A stretch of 64,000 bases of DNA. Source: Trichocoleus sp. FACHB-46 (GTDB lineage: Bacteria; Cyanobacteriota; Cyanobacteriia; FACHB-46). Position 1 is the first letter of the stretch. The number at the start of each line of letters is the position of its first letter. A program made the translations under genes and the position numbers. The notes below the pieces were generated by a model. It was given only the letters and a program-made list of their open reading frames with translations. It was not told the DNA's origin and searched no databases. This document shows, piece by piece, positions 35,629 through 44,960 of this stretch. The DNA lies in contig NZ_JACJOD010000031.1 in assembly GCF_014695385.1 (NCBI RefSeq), positions 417,654 to 481,653 on the forward strand. The letters are read 5' to 3'.

Positions 35629-37851
35629 ATGAGTTCTGTCTCTCCAGATGCTCCTCTAATTCTCATTGTCGATGACAATAAAACGGCGCGATCGCTGTTA
35701 CGAGAAACCATGGAGGAAGAAGGATACCGAGTCGCCGAAGCGCGAGACGGAGAGCAGTGTTTGACGATTTATGCTCGCCTCCGCCCAGATATTGTCTTGC
35801 TCGATGCCATCATGCCTGTAATGGATGGCTTCACCTGTTGCCGTCAGCTCAAAACATTACCAGGAGGCGATCGCACCCCTCTATTGGTGATCACCGGACT
35901 AGATGACCAAGCTTCGGTTGATCAAGCTTTTGCCGCAGGAGCTACGGACTACATCACCAAACCGATCCATTGGGCCGTGTTGCGGCAAAGGGTGCGGCGG
36001 TTGCTTCAAGCCAGCAAAGCGATGGTAGAACTGCACCAACAAACCGAGTGGGAACACTTGATGGGAGTGATTTCGCAACGCATTCGGCAATCGCTCAATT
36101 TAGAAGATATTCTCAACACTACAGTTGTCGAGGTACGACAGTTTCTTCAAACCGATCGCGTCAGCGTTTATCGTTTTGAACCTGACTGGAGTGGCACGAT
36201 CGCAGTCGAATCGGTTGGAAGCGAATGGCCCTCTGTGTTGGGCAAGAATACGAAAGACCCTTGCTTCGCCCTCACCTACATTACGCAGTACAAGCAGGGC
36301 CATGTGCGAGCAGTCGAGGATATTTACACCGCCGGGATTGCGCCTTGTCACATTAACTTGTTGGCTCAATTTAACGTCCGCGCCAACTTAGTCGTGCCGA
36401 TCTTGCAGGGAGACCAACTGTGGGGACTACTCCTAGCTCATCACTGCTCTGGTCCTCGACGGTGGCAACCTTCCGAAATCAAGCTGGTGGAGCGACTCAC
36501 GACCCAAGTGGCGATCGCGATTCAGCAATCAGAACTGTACCAACAGGTGCAACATCTCAACGCCGACTTAGAATGCCAAGTGCAGGAGCGCACGACTCAA
36601 TTGCAGCGAGCGCTGGAGTATGAAGCAATGCTGAAACGGATTACCGATAAAGTTCGTGACAGCCTCGATGAGAGCCAAATCCTTGAAACGGCAATAGCAG
36701 AACTGGTTAATGTGTTGGGAGTTTCTTGCTGTGGTACCAGCCTTTATGGGGGAGAGCAGCTCTGCGCCAAGATTCCTCACGAGTACATGATGCCTAATAC
36801 GGTAGGCTGCCGCTTAGTGCCAAAAGCAGTTGAATTTCCCGAAATTTATCAGCAACTTCACCAAGGACAGTATTCGCAGTTTTGCGAAATCACCCCAGCT
36901 TCCGGTCGAGGCCGCTTGGCGATGTTGGCTTGCCCAATTTTTGACGACCAAGGTGTAATTGGCGATTTGTGGCTGTTTAAGGAAAAGTATGCCGTTTTCA
37001 ATGAATTAGAAATTCGCTTAGTACTTCAAGTAACAAATCAGTGTGCGATCGCCATCCGCCAAGCTCGGCTGTACCAATCTTCCCAAGCTCAAGTAGAAGC
37101 GCTCGAAAAGCTGAATCGCCTTAAGGATGAATTTCTCAGCACGGTTTCCCATGAGTTACGAACTCCAATGGCCAGTATGAAAATGGCAACTCACATGCTG
37201 GAATTATCCCTACAAAAAGAGCGCACTAAATACGCTTCGCAATCCCATCCTGAAGGGAGTAAAACCACTCGCTATCTACAAATTCTCAAAGATGAATGTG
37301 AGCGAGAAATTAATTTAATTGATGATTTGCTCGATCTGCAACGGCTGGATGCAGGCAACCAATCCTTAGAGTTAGGGGTAATTAATTTGTACAATTGGCT
37401 ACCTGTAATCATTGAGCCTTTTGTAGAACAAGCAAACAATTTACAGCAAACACTCCAACTTCAGCTTCCCGATCAATTACCTTTTCTCATATCTGATGCC
37501 TCTCATTTGGAGCGAATTCTATCTGAGTTGCTCAGTAATGCTTGTAAATACACTCCTGCTCAGGAACATATCACTGTCTCAACTGTGGCTCAACCAGAAA
37601 CTTTGCAGCTAACTGTAAGTAACTCTGGCGTAGAAATTCCACCCGACGAGCAAATTCGAATTTTTGACAAGTTCTACCGGATTCCTAGTTCTGACCCTTG
37701 GAAGCAACCAGGTACTGGATTGGGGTTATCTCTAGTACGTAAGCTGGTCACACATTTAGGTGGTTCAATTCAGGTGCAGAGTGATAAAAATTTAACTAAT
37801 TTTATTGTTGAATTACCTCTTAATAGTCCTCTAGGACATTTTGACAATTAA
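35629..37851 (+). CDS. Hybrid sensor: receiver - DXCF cyanobacteriochrome GAF - GAF - histidine kinase
   Basis: 740 residues from the ATG at 35629 (AGAAG upstream; an in-frame GTG lies nine bases earlier). Order: receiver domain with Asp59; GAF1 (about 140-310); coiled coil; GAF2 (about 330-490); HisKA with His508 in [12 protein letters not shown]; HATPase with GTGLGLSLVRKLV. GAF1 carries the bilin-binding Cys240-His241 (IAPCHINLL) and, 28 residues before it, DPCF with Cys212. This is the DXCF arrangement of dual-cysteine cyanobacteriochromes such as TePixJ. It is thus a likely blue/green-type light sensor. GAF2 lacks these cysteines. The receiver at the N terminus suggests input from another kinase. 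Confidence 0.9.
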   Translation: MSSVSPDAPLILIVDDNKTARSLLRETMEEEGYRVAEARDGEQCLTIYARLRPDIVLLDAIMPVMDGFTCCRQLKTLPGGDRTPLLVITGLDDQASVDQAFAAGATDYITKPIHWAVLRQRVRRLLQASKAMVELHQQTEWEHLMGVISQRIRQSLNLEDILNTTVVEVRQFLQTDRVSVYRFEPDWSGTIAVESVGSEWPSVLGKNTKDPCFALTYITQYKQGHVRAVEDIYTAGIAPCHINLLAQFNVRANLVVPILQGDQLWGLLLAHHCSGPRRWQPSEIKLVERLTTQVAIAIQQSELYQQVQHLNADLECQVQERTTQLQRALEYEAMLKRITDKVRDSLDESQILETAIAELVNVLGVSCCGTSLYGGEQLCAKIPHEYMMPNTVGCRLVPKAVEFPEIYQQLHQGQYSQFCEITPASGRGRLAMLACPIFDDQGVIGDLWLFKEKYAVFNELEIRLVLQVTNQCAIAIRQARLYQSSQAQVEALEKLNRLKDEFLSTVSHELRTPMASMKMATHMLELSLQKERTKYASQSHPEGSKTTRYLQILKDECEREINLIDDLLDLQRLDAGNQSLELGVINLYNWLPVIIEPFVEQANNLQQTLQLQLPDQLPFLISDASHLERILSELLSNACKYTPAQEHITVSTVAQPETLQLTVSNSGVEIPPDEQIRIFDKFYRIPSSDPWKQPGTGLGLSLVRKLVTHLGGSIQVQSDKNLTNFIVELPLNSPLGHFDN

Positions 37852-37965
37852 AATTTTTCACAATTAGATCTCCATGTTCTTTAGTGGTTACGGGTTAGCT
37901 AATTTTCGGGAACTCTAACAAAGAATTTTAGAATTAGCTCGTATTCACAAGAAGAGTAGAAATTT

Positions 37966-39075
37966 ATGACTACAGTTACAACAACATTTGTGCTGACAGA
38001 CGAGATCAAAAAAGGTCTCGCAGACGGCACTTATGAAAGAGTAGGAGGCATGATTCGTGAAACACAGACAAAACGTACAGTTCAATGGTTGCGTGAAATT
38101 GTACCAAGCTCAATGCCTGGAATTCTCTCTGACATCGGTTCTGTTGCTAGCGTCCTTAATTTAGGAGTTTCGATCATTAATCTAGGTGTCTCAGTAATGG
38201 GATTCCAGATGGTGAGCGATCGCCTAAATCATGTCGAGAAACAGCTACAGCAAACCAAAGAAGTCCTCTTGAAATCTAATGAGCAATTAGCCGTCAAAAT
38301 TAACCTGTCATTTTATGCAAATCTTCGTGCAGCGATAAGCTTGGCAGATTTTGCTTTTACAATGGCTGATCCTGATAATCGCAAAGTTTTTGCTGCTCAA
38401 GCAATTAATCGCTTCTTGGAAGCCAAGGAACATTACCTTGCATATGCCGATAGTGCAATCGAGTCTAGCAGCCGAGCTGCGGATAAGCATCTTCTAACAT
38501 TATTTCTAGCCTGTATTGCTGAGGCACGTTGCCATTTAGAGCTAGGAGAGCCAACTACAGCATCTCTTTGCTTGCAAAAAGGCAATATAGTTCTTCGTCC
38601 TCGGCTTGAAAAATATATCAATATCCTGCTTACAACTAACCCTGCTGCTTACTTACATCCCTCCTTAAATGAAGAGATTGATTTATCAAGATTGACCCAT
38701 GTTTATAAGTGGCTAAATCCAGAGCTAAACGAGAATTCTATATTTCAAGAGCAGCGCTCAAACTTTTTTAAGATTGCCCAAAGCAACGACCAGTGGGTAC
38801 GCTCACTTCCAGATGCAGTCATAGAGTATACGCAGTTCAAGAACAACGGAGCCTTGATTTACTCCAAACTGCCTAAAGTGATGGAAAAAATGGAGGCAAT
38901 GATTGAAACGTATCGTCGCTTTGAAGCGTATCAAAGTGAAGTACAGGCGATCGCTCAACTAGGCATCAGCTTTCAGGAATGGCTGCAACTCAAACCAGCA
39001 GAACCCCAACCTGAGGGAGCCAAACTGATGTATATCATGCTATCCGAATCGCTAAAACTCATTAGTGTAAATTAA
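37966..39075 (+). CDS. Unrecognised helical protein with a membrane-active-looking segment
   Basis: 369 residues, not recognised. The N-terminal ~35 residues are polar. A 40-residue stretch of small and hydrophobic residues (about 48-85) follows, containing LNLGVSIINLGVSVMGFQMV, a tandem NLGVS repeat. A coiled coil (RLNHVEKQLQQTKEVLLKSN) and then a long all-helical region without recognisable motif to the C terminus follow. This layout (amphipathic or hydrophobic hairpin, coiled coil, helical bundle) occurs in membrane-associating or pore-forming proteins, but no function should be assumed. It has a HIP1 site and ordinary base composition. It is flanked by a 680-bp gene-free region rich in inverted repeats. 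Confidence 0.8.
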   Translation: MTTVTTTFVLTDEIKKGLADGTYERVGGMIRETQTKRTVQWLREIVPSSMPGILSDIGSVASVLNLGVSIINLGVSVMGFQMVSDRLNHVEKQLQQTKEVLLKSNEQLAVKINLSFYANLRAAISLADFAFTMADPDNRKVFAAQAINRFLEAKEHYLAYADSAIESSSRAADKHLLTLFLACIAEARCHLELGEPTTASLCLQKGNIVLRPRLEKYINILLTTNPAAYLHPSLNEEIDLSRLTHVYKWLNPELNENSIFQEQRSNFFKIAQSNDQWVRSLPDAVIEYTQFKNNGALIYSKLPKVMEKMEAMIETYRRFEAYQSEVQAIAQLGISFQEWLQLKPAEPQPEGAKLMYIMLSESLKLISVN

Positions 39076-39436
39076 TACTAAGTCACTTTATTAGTCGTAA
39101 CCTCATAATCAGCTAAAAAGTTCTCAGCATTCAGCACTAGTTCCATAATTACAGATTGGGTTGCAACTCAGTATAAGGTGATCACTTGGTATGAGTTTTC
39201 AAACGTAGAGGCAATTGCAGTCGTCAGATTAGCAGCCTGAAAATGCGTAGTGATCCCACAGGGTGCCCTTATTAGCTTAAAAGCTCACCTAACACAAGAG
39301 GATGTAGCCCTTGTATCACTAACATTCATACTGCCTTATAAATTCTCCGCTTAAGTTTAAAGATCGAATAAAAGATGGCGTTGACAGCTGGCAGACTTAA
39401 CTAAATTGGAGGAATATTTACACAGCTCCGTAATAA

Positions 39437-39487
39437 TACCGAATCTAGCTAGCTTAAAGTTATTTTAAGAACTGACTAGATTCGGTA
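39437..39487. repeat. Nested inverted repeat, MITE-like or hairpin RNA
   Basis: TACCGAATCTAG (39437-39448) is perfectly inverted as CTAGATTCGGTA (39476-39487). Inside, CTTAAA (39453-39458) pairs with TTTAAG (39464-39469). The whole can fold as one long hairpin with two internal bulges. It has no U-run and no coding content. Confidence 0.65.
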
Positions 39488-39674
39488 ATAACCCTCAATA
39501 ATCCTCATCGTTTATTAGTTTCGCTGACCAACCAATTACCCCATTAGGAGTGCTTAAGTGGACACCGCGATCGCAGCGTTGCTGAGCGTGGCCTAACGTT
39601 GTAGTACCGAAAAACTAACCTATTCGATATCGTACCTTCGATGCATCACCCCACCTACTAGTCACGCTGGTGGA

Positions 39675-39694
39675 CTAGTTGTGCTGACAACTAG
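39675..39694. repeat. Perfect small hairpin upstream of the glycosyltransferase
   Basis: CTAGTTGT (39675-39682) and ACAACTAG (39687-39694) with loop GCTG, about 60 bp before the glycosyltransferase start. It may lie in its mRNA leader. No T-run. Confidence 0.5.
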
Positions 39695-39755
39695 AGCAAA
39701 GTCGTAATCAATGGAGCCAAGAAGTTGACCTGGCTGAAATAGCCCTGGAGATTTG

Positions 39756-40619
39756 ATGAAATTAAGTGTCATTATTGCTTGTTTCAATGCAGCCAATACA
39801 ATCGCTAAACAGTTAGACGCCTTGGCGCAACAGCAGTGGTCGGAGCCGTGGGAAGTAATCGTTGCGGACAATGGCTCCACCGACGCTTCACTGGAGATTG
39901 TACGTCAATATCAGAGTCGAATCCCCAACTTACGGATTGTCGATGCCTCCCACAAAGCGGGCGCAGGTCCTGCCCGTAATGCAGGGACGAGAGCAGCTCA
40001 AGGTGAAGCACTCGCTTTTTGTGATGCCGATGATGAGGTTGCACCAGGTTGGGTGGCAGCAATGGGGCAGGCGCTGGCTGAATATGACTTCGTGGGGTGT
40101 CGATTTGACCCCAATAAACTCAACGAGTCTTGGCTGGTGAGAGCCCACCCCTGTACTCAAGAAACTGAATTGCCCAAAAGCCGCTACATGCCGCATCTGC
40201 TGTTTACAGGCGGTGGAGGAATGGGAGTTAAGCGATCGCTGCACGAAGCTATGGGTGGCTTTGATGAGTCAGTTTTGCGGTTAGAAGACATCGATTATTG
40301 CTGGCGACTGCAACTATCCGGCGTAAAGCTACACTTCGTTCCTGATGCGGTACTCTACGTGCGTTACCGCCCAACCTTGACAGGTATGTATCGACAAGCA
40401 AGACAGTGGGCCGAGTCTGAGGTGCTGCTTTACAAAAAATACCAAGCGTTAGGGATGCACCCATTTTCTTGGAAGACGGGCTTAAAATCTTGGGGTCGCT
40501 TGCTCCAAGAAATGCCACAAGTCCGCTCGTTGGAAAGCCGCCGCCAATGGTGTTGGAGATTAGCGTGGCGGTGGGGCCGTCTCCAGGGAAGCATCAAGTA
40601 CAAAGTTTGGGCGCTCTAA
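39756..40619 (+). CDS. Family 2 glycosyltransferase
   Basis: 287 residues from the ATG at 39756, with CTGGAG five bases upstream. GT-A fold: KLSVIIACFNAANTIAKQL, the nucleotide-binding VIVADNGSTDAS, and the metal-site region AFCDADDEV (DxD). The acceptor region GGGGMGVKRSLHEAMGGFDE with RLEDIDYCWRL (ED motif) follows. It has no membrane helix and is likely a cytoplasmic enzyme adding a sugar to a lipid- or polysaccharide-linked acceptor. The downstream PIG-L deacetylase gene starts 33 bp later, so the two may modify the same amino-sugar product. Confidence 0.9.
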   Translation: MKLSVIIACFNAANTIAKQLDALAQQQWSEPWEVIVADNGSTDASLEIVRQYQSRIPNLRIVDASHKAGAGPARNAGTRAAQGEALAFCDADDEVAPGWVAAMGQALAEYDFVGCRFDPNKLNESWLVRAHPCTQETELPKSRYMPHLLFTGGGGMGVKRSLHEAMGGFDESVLRLEDIDYCWRLQLSGVKLHFVPDAVLYVRYRPTLTGMYRQARQWAESEVLLYKKYQALGMHPFSWKTGLKSWGRLLQEMPQVRSLESRRQWCWRLAWRWGRLQGSIKYKVWAL

Positions 40620-40651
40620 AAGTTTTGTCAGATTTGAGGGTGCAATATCTA

Positions 40652-41467
40652 ATGTTATTAAGCAGATTTTTCCAGAAGTTACATCGCAAACGGGAATCTC
40701 TAAATTTCCGGTTCAAGCGAACCGTCTACGCTCCAGCTTTGTGGCGCTGGTTACTGGTTAACAGTCGGCCTATGCATCTGAGCCAGAAATCAGCGATTGT
40801 TTTTGCACCCCATCAAGATGATGAAAGTCTGGGATGTGGCGGCTTAATTGCCCTCAAACAAGAACAAAACATCCCGATTCAGGTTGTGTTTTTGACAGAT
40901 GGCCGCTCCTCGCATCCAAAACATCCTTTTATTAAAGGAGAGGAGATGGTACGAATTCGCCAACAGGAGGCGATTGATGCCTTGCAAATCTTGAGTGTTC
41001 AGCCATCTCAAATCCACTTCTTGAGCCAACTAGATGGTCATCTGCCCAAATTATCGAGTAGTGAGCGCCAGCAAATGCTCGCCCAGCTAGTTCAGCTATT
41101 GCAGACCATCAGGCCCGAAGAAGTATATGTCCCCTATCGAAAAGATGTGAACGCCGACCACATAGCGGCCTATGAGCTGATTCACACAGCTCTTCTGGCT
41201 TCTAGAATCCCAGCGGAGTTAATTCAATATCCAGTCTGGTCTCTGTGGAAACCTTGGGTCTGGGACTTTAGCACACCGGAGCTAAAAAATGCTTACCGTT
41301 TGCCAATTATCGCTATGCGCGATCGCAAACGGCAGGCTCTAGAGGTGTATCGCTCACAATATCAACCATTGCCACCCGAAACAAAACCCCTGCTGCCTCC
41401 AGGCTTTCTCGATCGCTTTCTGTCTCCCTACGAAATCTTCTTCCGACCAGAAGCGAATCAGAAATAG
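40652..41467 (+). CDS. PIG-L family deacetylase
   Basis: 271 residues from the ATG at 40652. The same frame stays open for 183 bp upstream through the end of the glycosyltransferase gene, but that extension is a shadow. Zn-dependent N-acetylglucosaminyl deacetylase fold: FAPHQDDESLGCGGLI (His and two Asp of the metal site, with Gln in place of the usual Pro), LTDGRSSHP and DVNADHIAAYELI with the third metal ligand. Members remove acetyl groups from GlcNAc on lipids or small molecules. It is probably in an operon with the preceding glycosyltransferase. Confidence 0.88.
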   Translation: MLLSRFFQKLHRKRESLNFRFKRTVYAPALWRWLLVNSRPMHLSQKSAIVFAPHQDDESLGCGGLIALKQEQNIPIQVVFLTDGRSSHPKHPFIKGEEMVRIRQQEAIDALQILSVQPSQIHFLSQLDGHLPKLSSSERQQMLAQLVQLLQTIRPEEVYVPYRKDVNADHIAAYELIHTALLASRIPAELIQYPVWSLWKPWVWDFSTPELKNAYRLPIIAMRDRKRQALEVYRSQYQPLPPETKPLLPPGFLDRFLSPYEIFFRPEANQK

Positions 41468-41490
41468 AGTTAACTTACAACCCTTCAGCA

Positions 41491-42246
41491 TTAAGGCATC
41501 CACTCCAAAGAAACTCCCACACGGCTATCTTTAGCAAAGCGGGAGTTTTGCTTTTGGATATCCGTAGACAAGCGTAGATTGTTCGTCACTGCGTAGCCAG
41601 CCGACAGCGTCGTTAGCCCTACTTCCTTATCGGAACCAGGAGACACCCAACTTTGGGTTAGGGAGACATCAGCAGCCCCAGTACGAGACATCACCAATAA
41701 AACCCGCACCCCGACATTCACTCCATCCGTTGAGTACTGCTCGGTTTCTAAATGACGGTAGCCCACCACAGGCGCAACATTGACATAGCTACCCAAAGGC
41801 CGCACATAATAGCGCACATCTCCGCCATAAGCTTCGCGATCGCCATTAAACGCAGCTTGATATTCCCCACTCACCGTTAAGCCACTTCGCCCTAAAAAAA
41901 TATCCTCCACACCCACATTCCAACCGCCAGCGTGATCTGTGGAAGGGAACTGAGAGTAGCCTGCCCGAACTCGCGTCCGAAAACTCGGATCATGTTTAAT
42001 TTCTGACAACACATTGGGCACCTCGCGTAACCAACGCTGCAACACCGGACTTTCTTCAATGACCTCTGGCTTTAAATCCAAGTCACTCGCAGCCTGAGAC
42101 ACCTCAGGGGATTGGGTGTTAGGCCCAGGAGCTTCCTGAGCCACAGCCCAATTATTCCCACTAAAAAGCCCGATCAGTAAGCTGGCAAACAGTCCCAAGC
42201 GGAGGGGCGATCGCAGCCATTGCCAATAAATGATTTGTCTCTCCAT
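41491..42246 (-). CDS. Outer-membrane beta-barrel-like protein
   Basis: 251 residues from the ATG at 42246, chosen because it begins a good signal peptide (LRLGLFASLLIGLFSG, cut near AVAQ). The frame continues to an ATG at 42303, which would add 19 residues. After an acidic linker, the rest is alternating strands with aromatic belts (RTRVRAGYSQFP, GLTVSGEYQAAFNG, GGDVRYYVRPLG, GVNVGVRVLLVM, LSAGYAVTNNLRLS) ending in VGVSLEWMP. The aromatic residue near the last position fits an outer-membrane barrel. No named family. It lies 95 bp after acsF on the same strand. Confidence 0.75.
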   Translation of the reverse strand: MERQIIYWQWLRSPLRLGLFASLLIGLFSGNNWAVAQEAPGPNTQSPEVSQAASDLDLKPEVIEESPVLQRWLREVPNVLSEIKHDPSFRTRVRAGYSQFPSTDHAGGWNVGVEDIFLGRSGLTVSGEYQAAFNGDREAYGGDVRYYVRPLGSYVNVAPVVGYRHLETEQYSTDGVNVGVRVLLVMSRTGAADVSLTQSWVSPGSDKEVGLTTLSAGYAVTNNLRLSTDIQKQNSRFAKDSRVGVSLEWMP

Positions 42247-42341
42247 GCAAGCAATTGATGGGTGAAGAATCAAGCAGGTTCCCATAAAAAAACGGTTCTG
42301 CATTCAACAGAACCGCCAGCATTCGGAGCCAATCTGAAACG

Positions 42342-43418
42342 TTAGCGTACAGTGCCTTCTAAAGCCACCATATCAATCGGCTTCATCAGGTACAACCGCA
42401 GCATTTGCCAAGCGATCGAACCGATGTGTGGTAGCTTCTGGAAGAACTTCACGGCTTTGGGCTGGTTAGACTCAATGACCTTGTTCAGCTTCAGAAATGC
42501 CTCAGCCGCCTTATCCATCCGAGCCACGAATTTAGGATTTTCTACATCCAAAATTACGGGGAAAACGCGACCCGCAGTTTCGTTGGTTTTGTTGATCACA
42601 TGCAGATCATAATCTCTAGCATTCAGGCCCAGAGAAGCGTAGAAACCAGAGCGCTGAAGGTCGTTGAGGTACATGGTGGCAAAAACGGAGAGCAAGAAGA
42701 AGCGACTCCAGAGTTTTGCTTTCCAATCGTTGAGGAACTGGGGCTGAGCCTTCATGATGGCGTCAAAGAAGTCACCATGACGGTTCTCATCTTGGCACCA
42801 GTTATCAAAGAATCGGAAAATGGGGTAGATGCGATTCTCAGGGTGCGACTCTAGGTGACGGAAGATTGTGATGTACCGCCAGTAGCCAATCTTTTCAGAG
42901 AGGTAAGTCGCGTAGAAGATAAACTTCGGCTTAAAGAAAGTGTAGCTGCGGCTCTTGGTCAAGAAACCCAAGTCGAGCGACATGTTGAAGTCGGTCATCG
43001 CCTTGTTGAGGAAACCAGCGTGACGCGCCTCATCCCGCGACATCAGCGAGAAGCACTCTGCTAGCAAGGGGTTCTTGTCTTTCAGCTTGCGGGCTAGTTC
43101 TTTGTAGAGCAGGAAGCCAGAGAACTCAGCGGTGCAAGAGCGCTCTAGAAACTCAATAAATAGCTGACGGGTTTCGCCATCAATGTGATCCCAAGATTGC
43201 TCAAACTCAGCATCCCGCACAAAATGGTGGCGATTGTAGTCAGCCCGAAATTCTTCCAGGATGGCTCTCAACTCGTCCTCGTTGGGAGAGATGTCCATCT
43301 TTGCCATCTCATCAAAGTCGGTGGTGTAGAACCGAGGAGTGAGAATGGTTTCCTTCGCGGGGACTTTGATTCCTGGCTTCAGTTCTTCAAAACCAGGTTT
43401 CTTGAGGGAATCTACCAT
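42342..43418 (-). CDS. acsF: Mg-protoporphyrin IX monomethyl ester (oxidative) cyclase
   Basis: Aerobic cyclase that forms the isocyclic ring of chlorophyll, converting Mg-protoporphyrin IX monomethyl ester to divinyl protochlorophyllide with O2. 358 residues, normal for AcsF. The ferritin-like diiron site is visible as [26 protein letters not shown] (E-x-x-H) and [11 protein letters not shown] (E-x-x-H). The N terminus ([18 protein letters not shown]) and the [13 protein letters not shown] segment are also family-typical. In Synechocystis two forms exist, for high and low O2; which this is cannot be read. It may share a transcript with the barrel-like gene downstream. Confidence 0.97.
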   Translation of the reverse strand: MVDSLKKPGFEELKPGIKVPAKETILTPRFYTTDFDEMAKMDISPNEDELRAILEEFRADYNRHHFVRDAEFEQSWDHIDGETRQLFIEFLERSCTAEFSGFLLYKELARKLKDKNPLLAECFSLMSRDEARHAGFLNKAMTDFNMSLDLGFLTKSRSYTFFKPKFIFYATYLSEKIGYWRYITIFRHLESHPENRIYPIFRFFDNWCQDENRHGDFFDAIMKAQPQFLNDWKAKLWSRFFLLSVFATMYLNDLQRSGFYASLGLNARDYDLHVINKTNETAGRVFPVILDVENPKFVARMDKAAEAFLKLNKVIESNQPKAVKFFQKLPHIGSIAWQMLRLYLMKPIDMVALEGTVR

Positions 43419-43652
43419 AGGTGTTTCTGCTCTTTTATGATTCTGTGCCTCAGGTCTAGAGCCATGAAAGCAATACAGAGGAAGCCAAGACGTAAATGCG
43501 GCATTTTCTATGCACTTTAGTTTACAAGGTCTGGGAGGTTGAAGCGAGGCGATCGTGTTAAGAGTTGCAACATCGCGTCAACTTCTGTGAGTCTTGGTAA
43601 AGACAGGTGCGATCGCAATAATCCAAGCGGTTGGTATCTACGTTCCCCGCCT

Positions 43653-44717
43653 CTATTCTAATTTCAGGGAAGCCATATCAATGACAAAGCGGTATTTCAC
43701 ATCAGACTTGAGCAGGCGATCGTAAGCTTCGTTGACCTTTTGGATAGGGACAACTTCAACATCAGAGGTAATGTTGTGCTGACCGCAGAAATCGAGCATT
43801 TCCTGGGTTTCTGGGATGCCGCCGATCATAGAGCCAGAAAGACTGCGGCGACCCACGAGAAGGCTGAATGCCGCGATATCCAGCGGCTTCTCTGGTGCAC
43901 CAACTAGGGTAATGTTACCGTCGAGGCGGAGCAGGTTGAGATAGGCGTTGATGTCATGTTTGGCGGAGACGGTATCGAGAATGAAATCGAAGCTGTCCTC
44001 GTGCTTCTTCATCTCGTCAGCATTACGGGAAACGACCACTTCATCAGCACCGAGGCGAAGCGCGTCTTCCGTCTTGTCAGGCGAGGTGGTAAAGACAACA
44101 ACGTGAGCACCGAACGCATGGGCGAATTTCACACCCATGTGTCCCAGCCCGCCCAGACCAACCACGCCAACCTTCTTGCCCTCGGTAACACCCCAGTGGC
44201 GCAGGGGTGAATAGGTTGTAATCCCGGCGCAAAGCAGCGGCGCGACTCCAGCCAGATCGAGGTTCTCTGGAACTCGCAGAACGAAGCGTTCATCAGCGAC
44301 AATGCTATCGGAGTAGCCACCGTAGGTAACTGGAGCAGTCTTGTGCTTGTCCGGGGAGTTGTAGGTGAAGATGACATTGTGACAAAACTGCTGAAAGCCA
44401 GCTTGGCAGCGAGGACAGGTCAAATCCGAATCAACCATGCAGCCGATCGCAGCCAGATCGCCCGGTTTGTACTTAGTCACTGCTGAGCCAACCTGAGTTA
44501 CACGACCGACGATCTCATGACCCGGGACAATCGGGTAGGTAGTGGACATAAAGTCGCTCCACTCGTCACGTACTGAATGAACATCAGAGTGACAGATGCC
44601 GCAAAACAAGATTTCGATCTGTACATCGTGTTCAGTTGGATTGCGTCGCTTGATCTGGGTAGAGGTCAGTGGTGATGTTGCACTGGCTGCCGCATACGCT
44701 TTCGTGTTGTAAATCAA
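43653..44717 (-). CDS. Zinc-dependent NADP alcohol/aldehyde dehydrogenase (YahK/CAD-type)
   Basis: 354 residues with a TTG start at 44717, supported by TAGGAG six bases upstream and a normal family N terminus (YNTKAYAAAS). Medium-chain dehydrogenase: catalytic zinc ligands in CGICHSDVH and PGHEIVGRV, the structural zinc cysteines CPRCQAGFQQFC, and the cofactor-binding GLGGLGHMGVKFA. Reduces aldehydes with NADPH. It has no HIP1 octamer and lies next to the wreck of a cupin gene of a kind often found beside such dehydrogenases, so both may have arrived together by transfer. Function beyond aldehyde reduction is unknown. Confidence 0.93.
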   Translation of the reverse strand: MIYNTKAYAAASATSPLTSTQIKRRNPTEHDVQIEILFCGICHSDVHSVRDEWSDFMSTTYPIVPGHEIVGRVTQVGSAVTKYKPGDLAAIGCMVDSDLTCPRCQAGFQQFCHNVIFTYNSPDKHKTAPVTYGGYSDSIVADERFVLRVPENLDLAGVAPLLCAGITTYSPLRHWGVTEGKKVGVVGLGGLGHMGVKFAHAFGAHVVVFTTSPDKTEDALRLGADEVVVSRNADEMKKHEDSFDFILDTVSAKHDINAYLNLLRLDGNITLVGAPEKPLDIAAFSLLVGRRSLSGSMIGGIPETQEMLDFCGQHNITSDVEVVPIQKVNEAYDRLLKSDVKYRFVIDMASLKLE

Positions 44718-44748
44718 TGAATGCTCCTATGGTTTACGTTTGGCACTG

Positions 44749-44960
44749 CTAATGCTCATTGCTGACCTGTTCCATCCAGTCCCCTGCCTTCGAGTTCTGA
44801 ATGGCGATATGGGGCATGGCTGTTGTGGCTATAGCTCCGTGCCAGTGTTTCACACCTAGCGAATCCAGACGACATCCTCAGGTTTGATCTCTTGGCTTAG
44901 TCCGCCTCATTGCTGAAGCCAACCAGACTCAGTCTTAAGAAGCGGTACGTACTCTGCACT
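44749..44960 (-). pseudogene. Broken cupin-domain protein (remnant)
   Basis: On the minus strand, three pieces of a cupin protein can be read: [24 protein letters not shown], a one-base shift, then GVKHWHGA and [10 protein letters not shown], ending [15 protein letters not shown] at 44749. The intact family has GWVQRxGGP..[27 protein letters not shown]..EWMExVSDEQY. The TGA sits where Trp or another residue is expected, and one base is missing before GVKHWHGA. Upstream of about 44960 the match is lost. It lies directly before the alcohol dehydrogenase, on the same strand. Confidence 0.75.

Larger units (their letters stand above)
39076..39755. other. 680-bp gene-free region with inverted repeats
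   Basis: No ORF with coding character. It holds two clear hairpins (listed below), many stop codons in all frames, and near its end CTGGAG, the ribosome site of the next gene. It may be the remains of a lost gene or mobile element. Confidence 0.5.

Noticed and set aside
40469..40651. Upstream extension of the PIG-L frame
   Set aside because: It overlaps the glycosyltransferase gene in another frame; the translation is Pro/Gly-rich and unlike the family.
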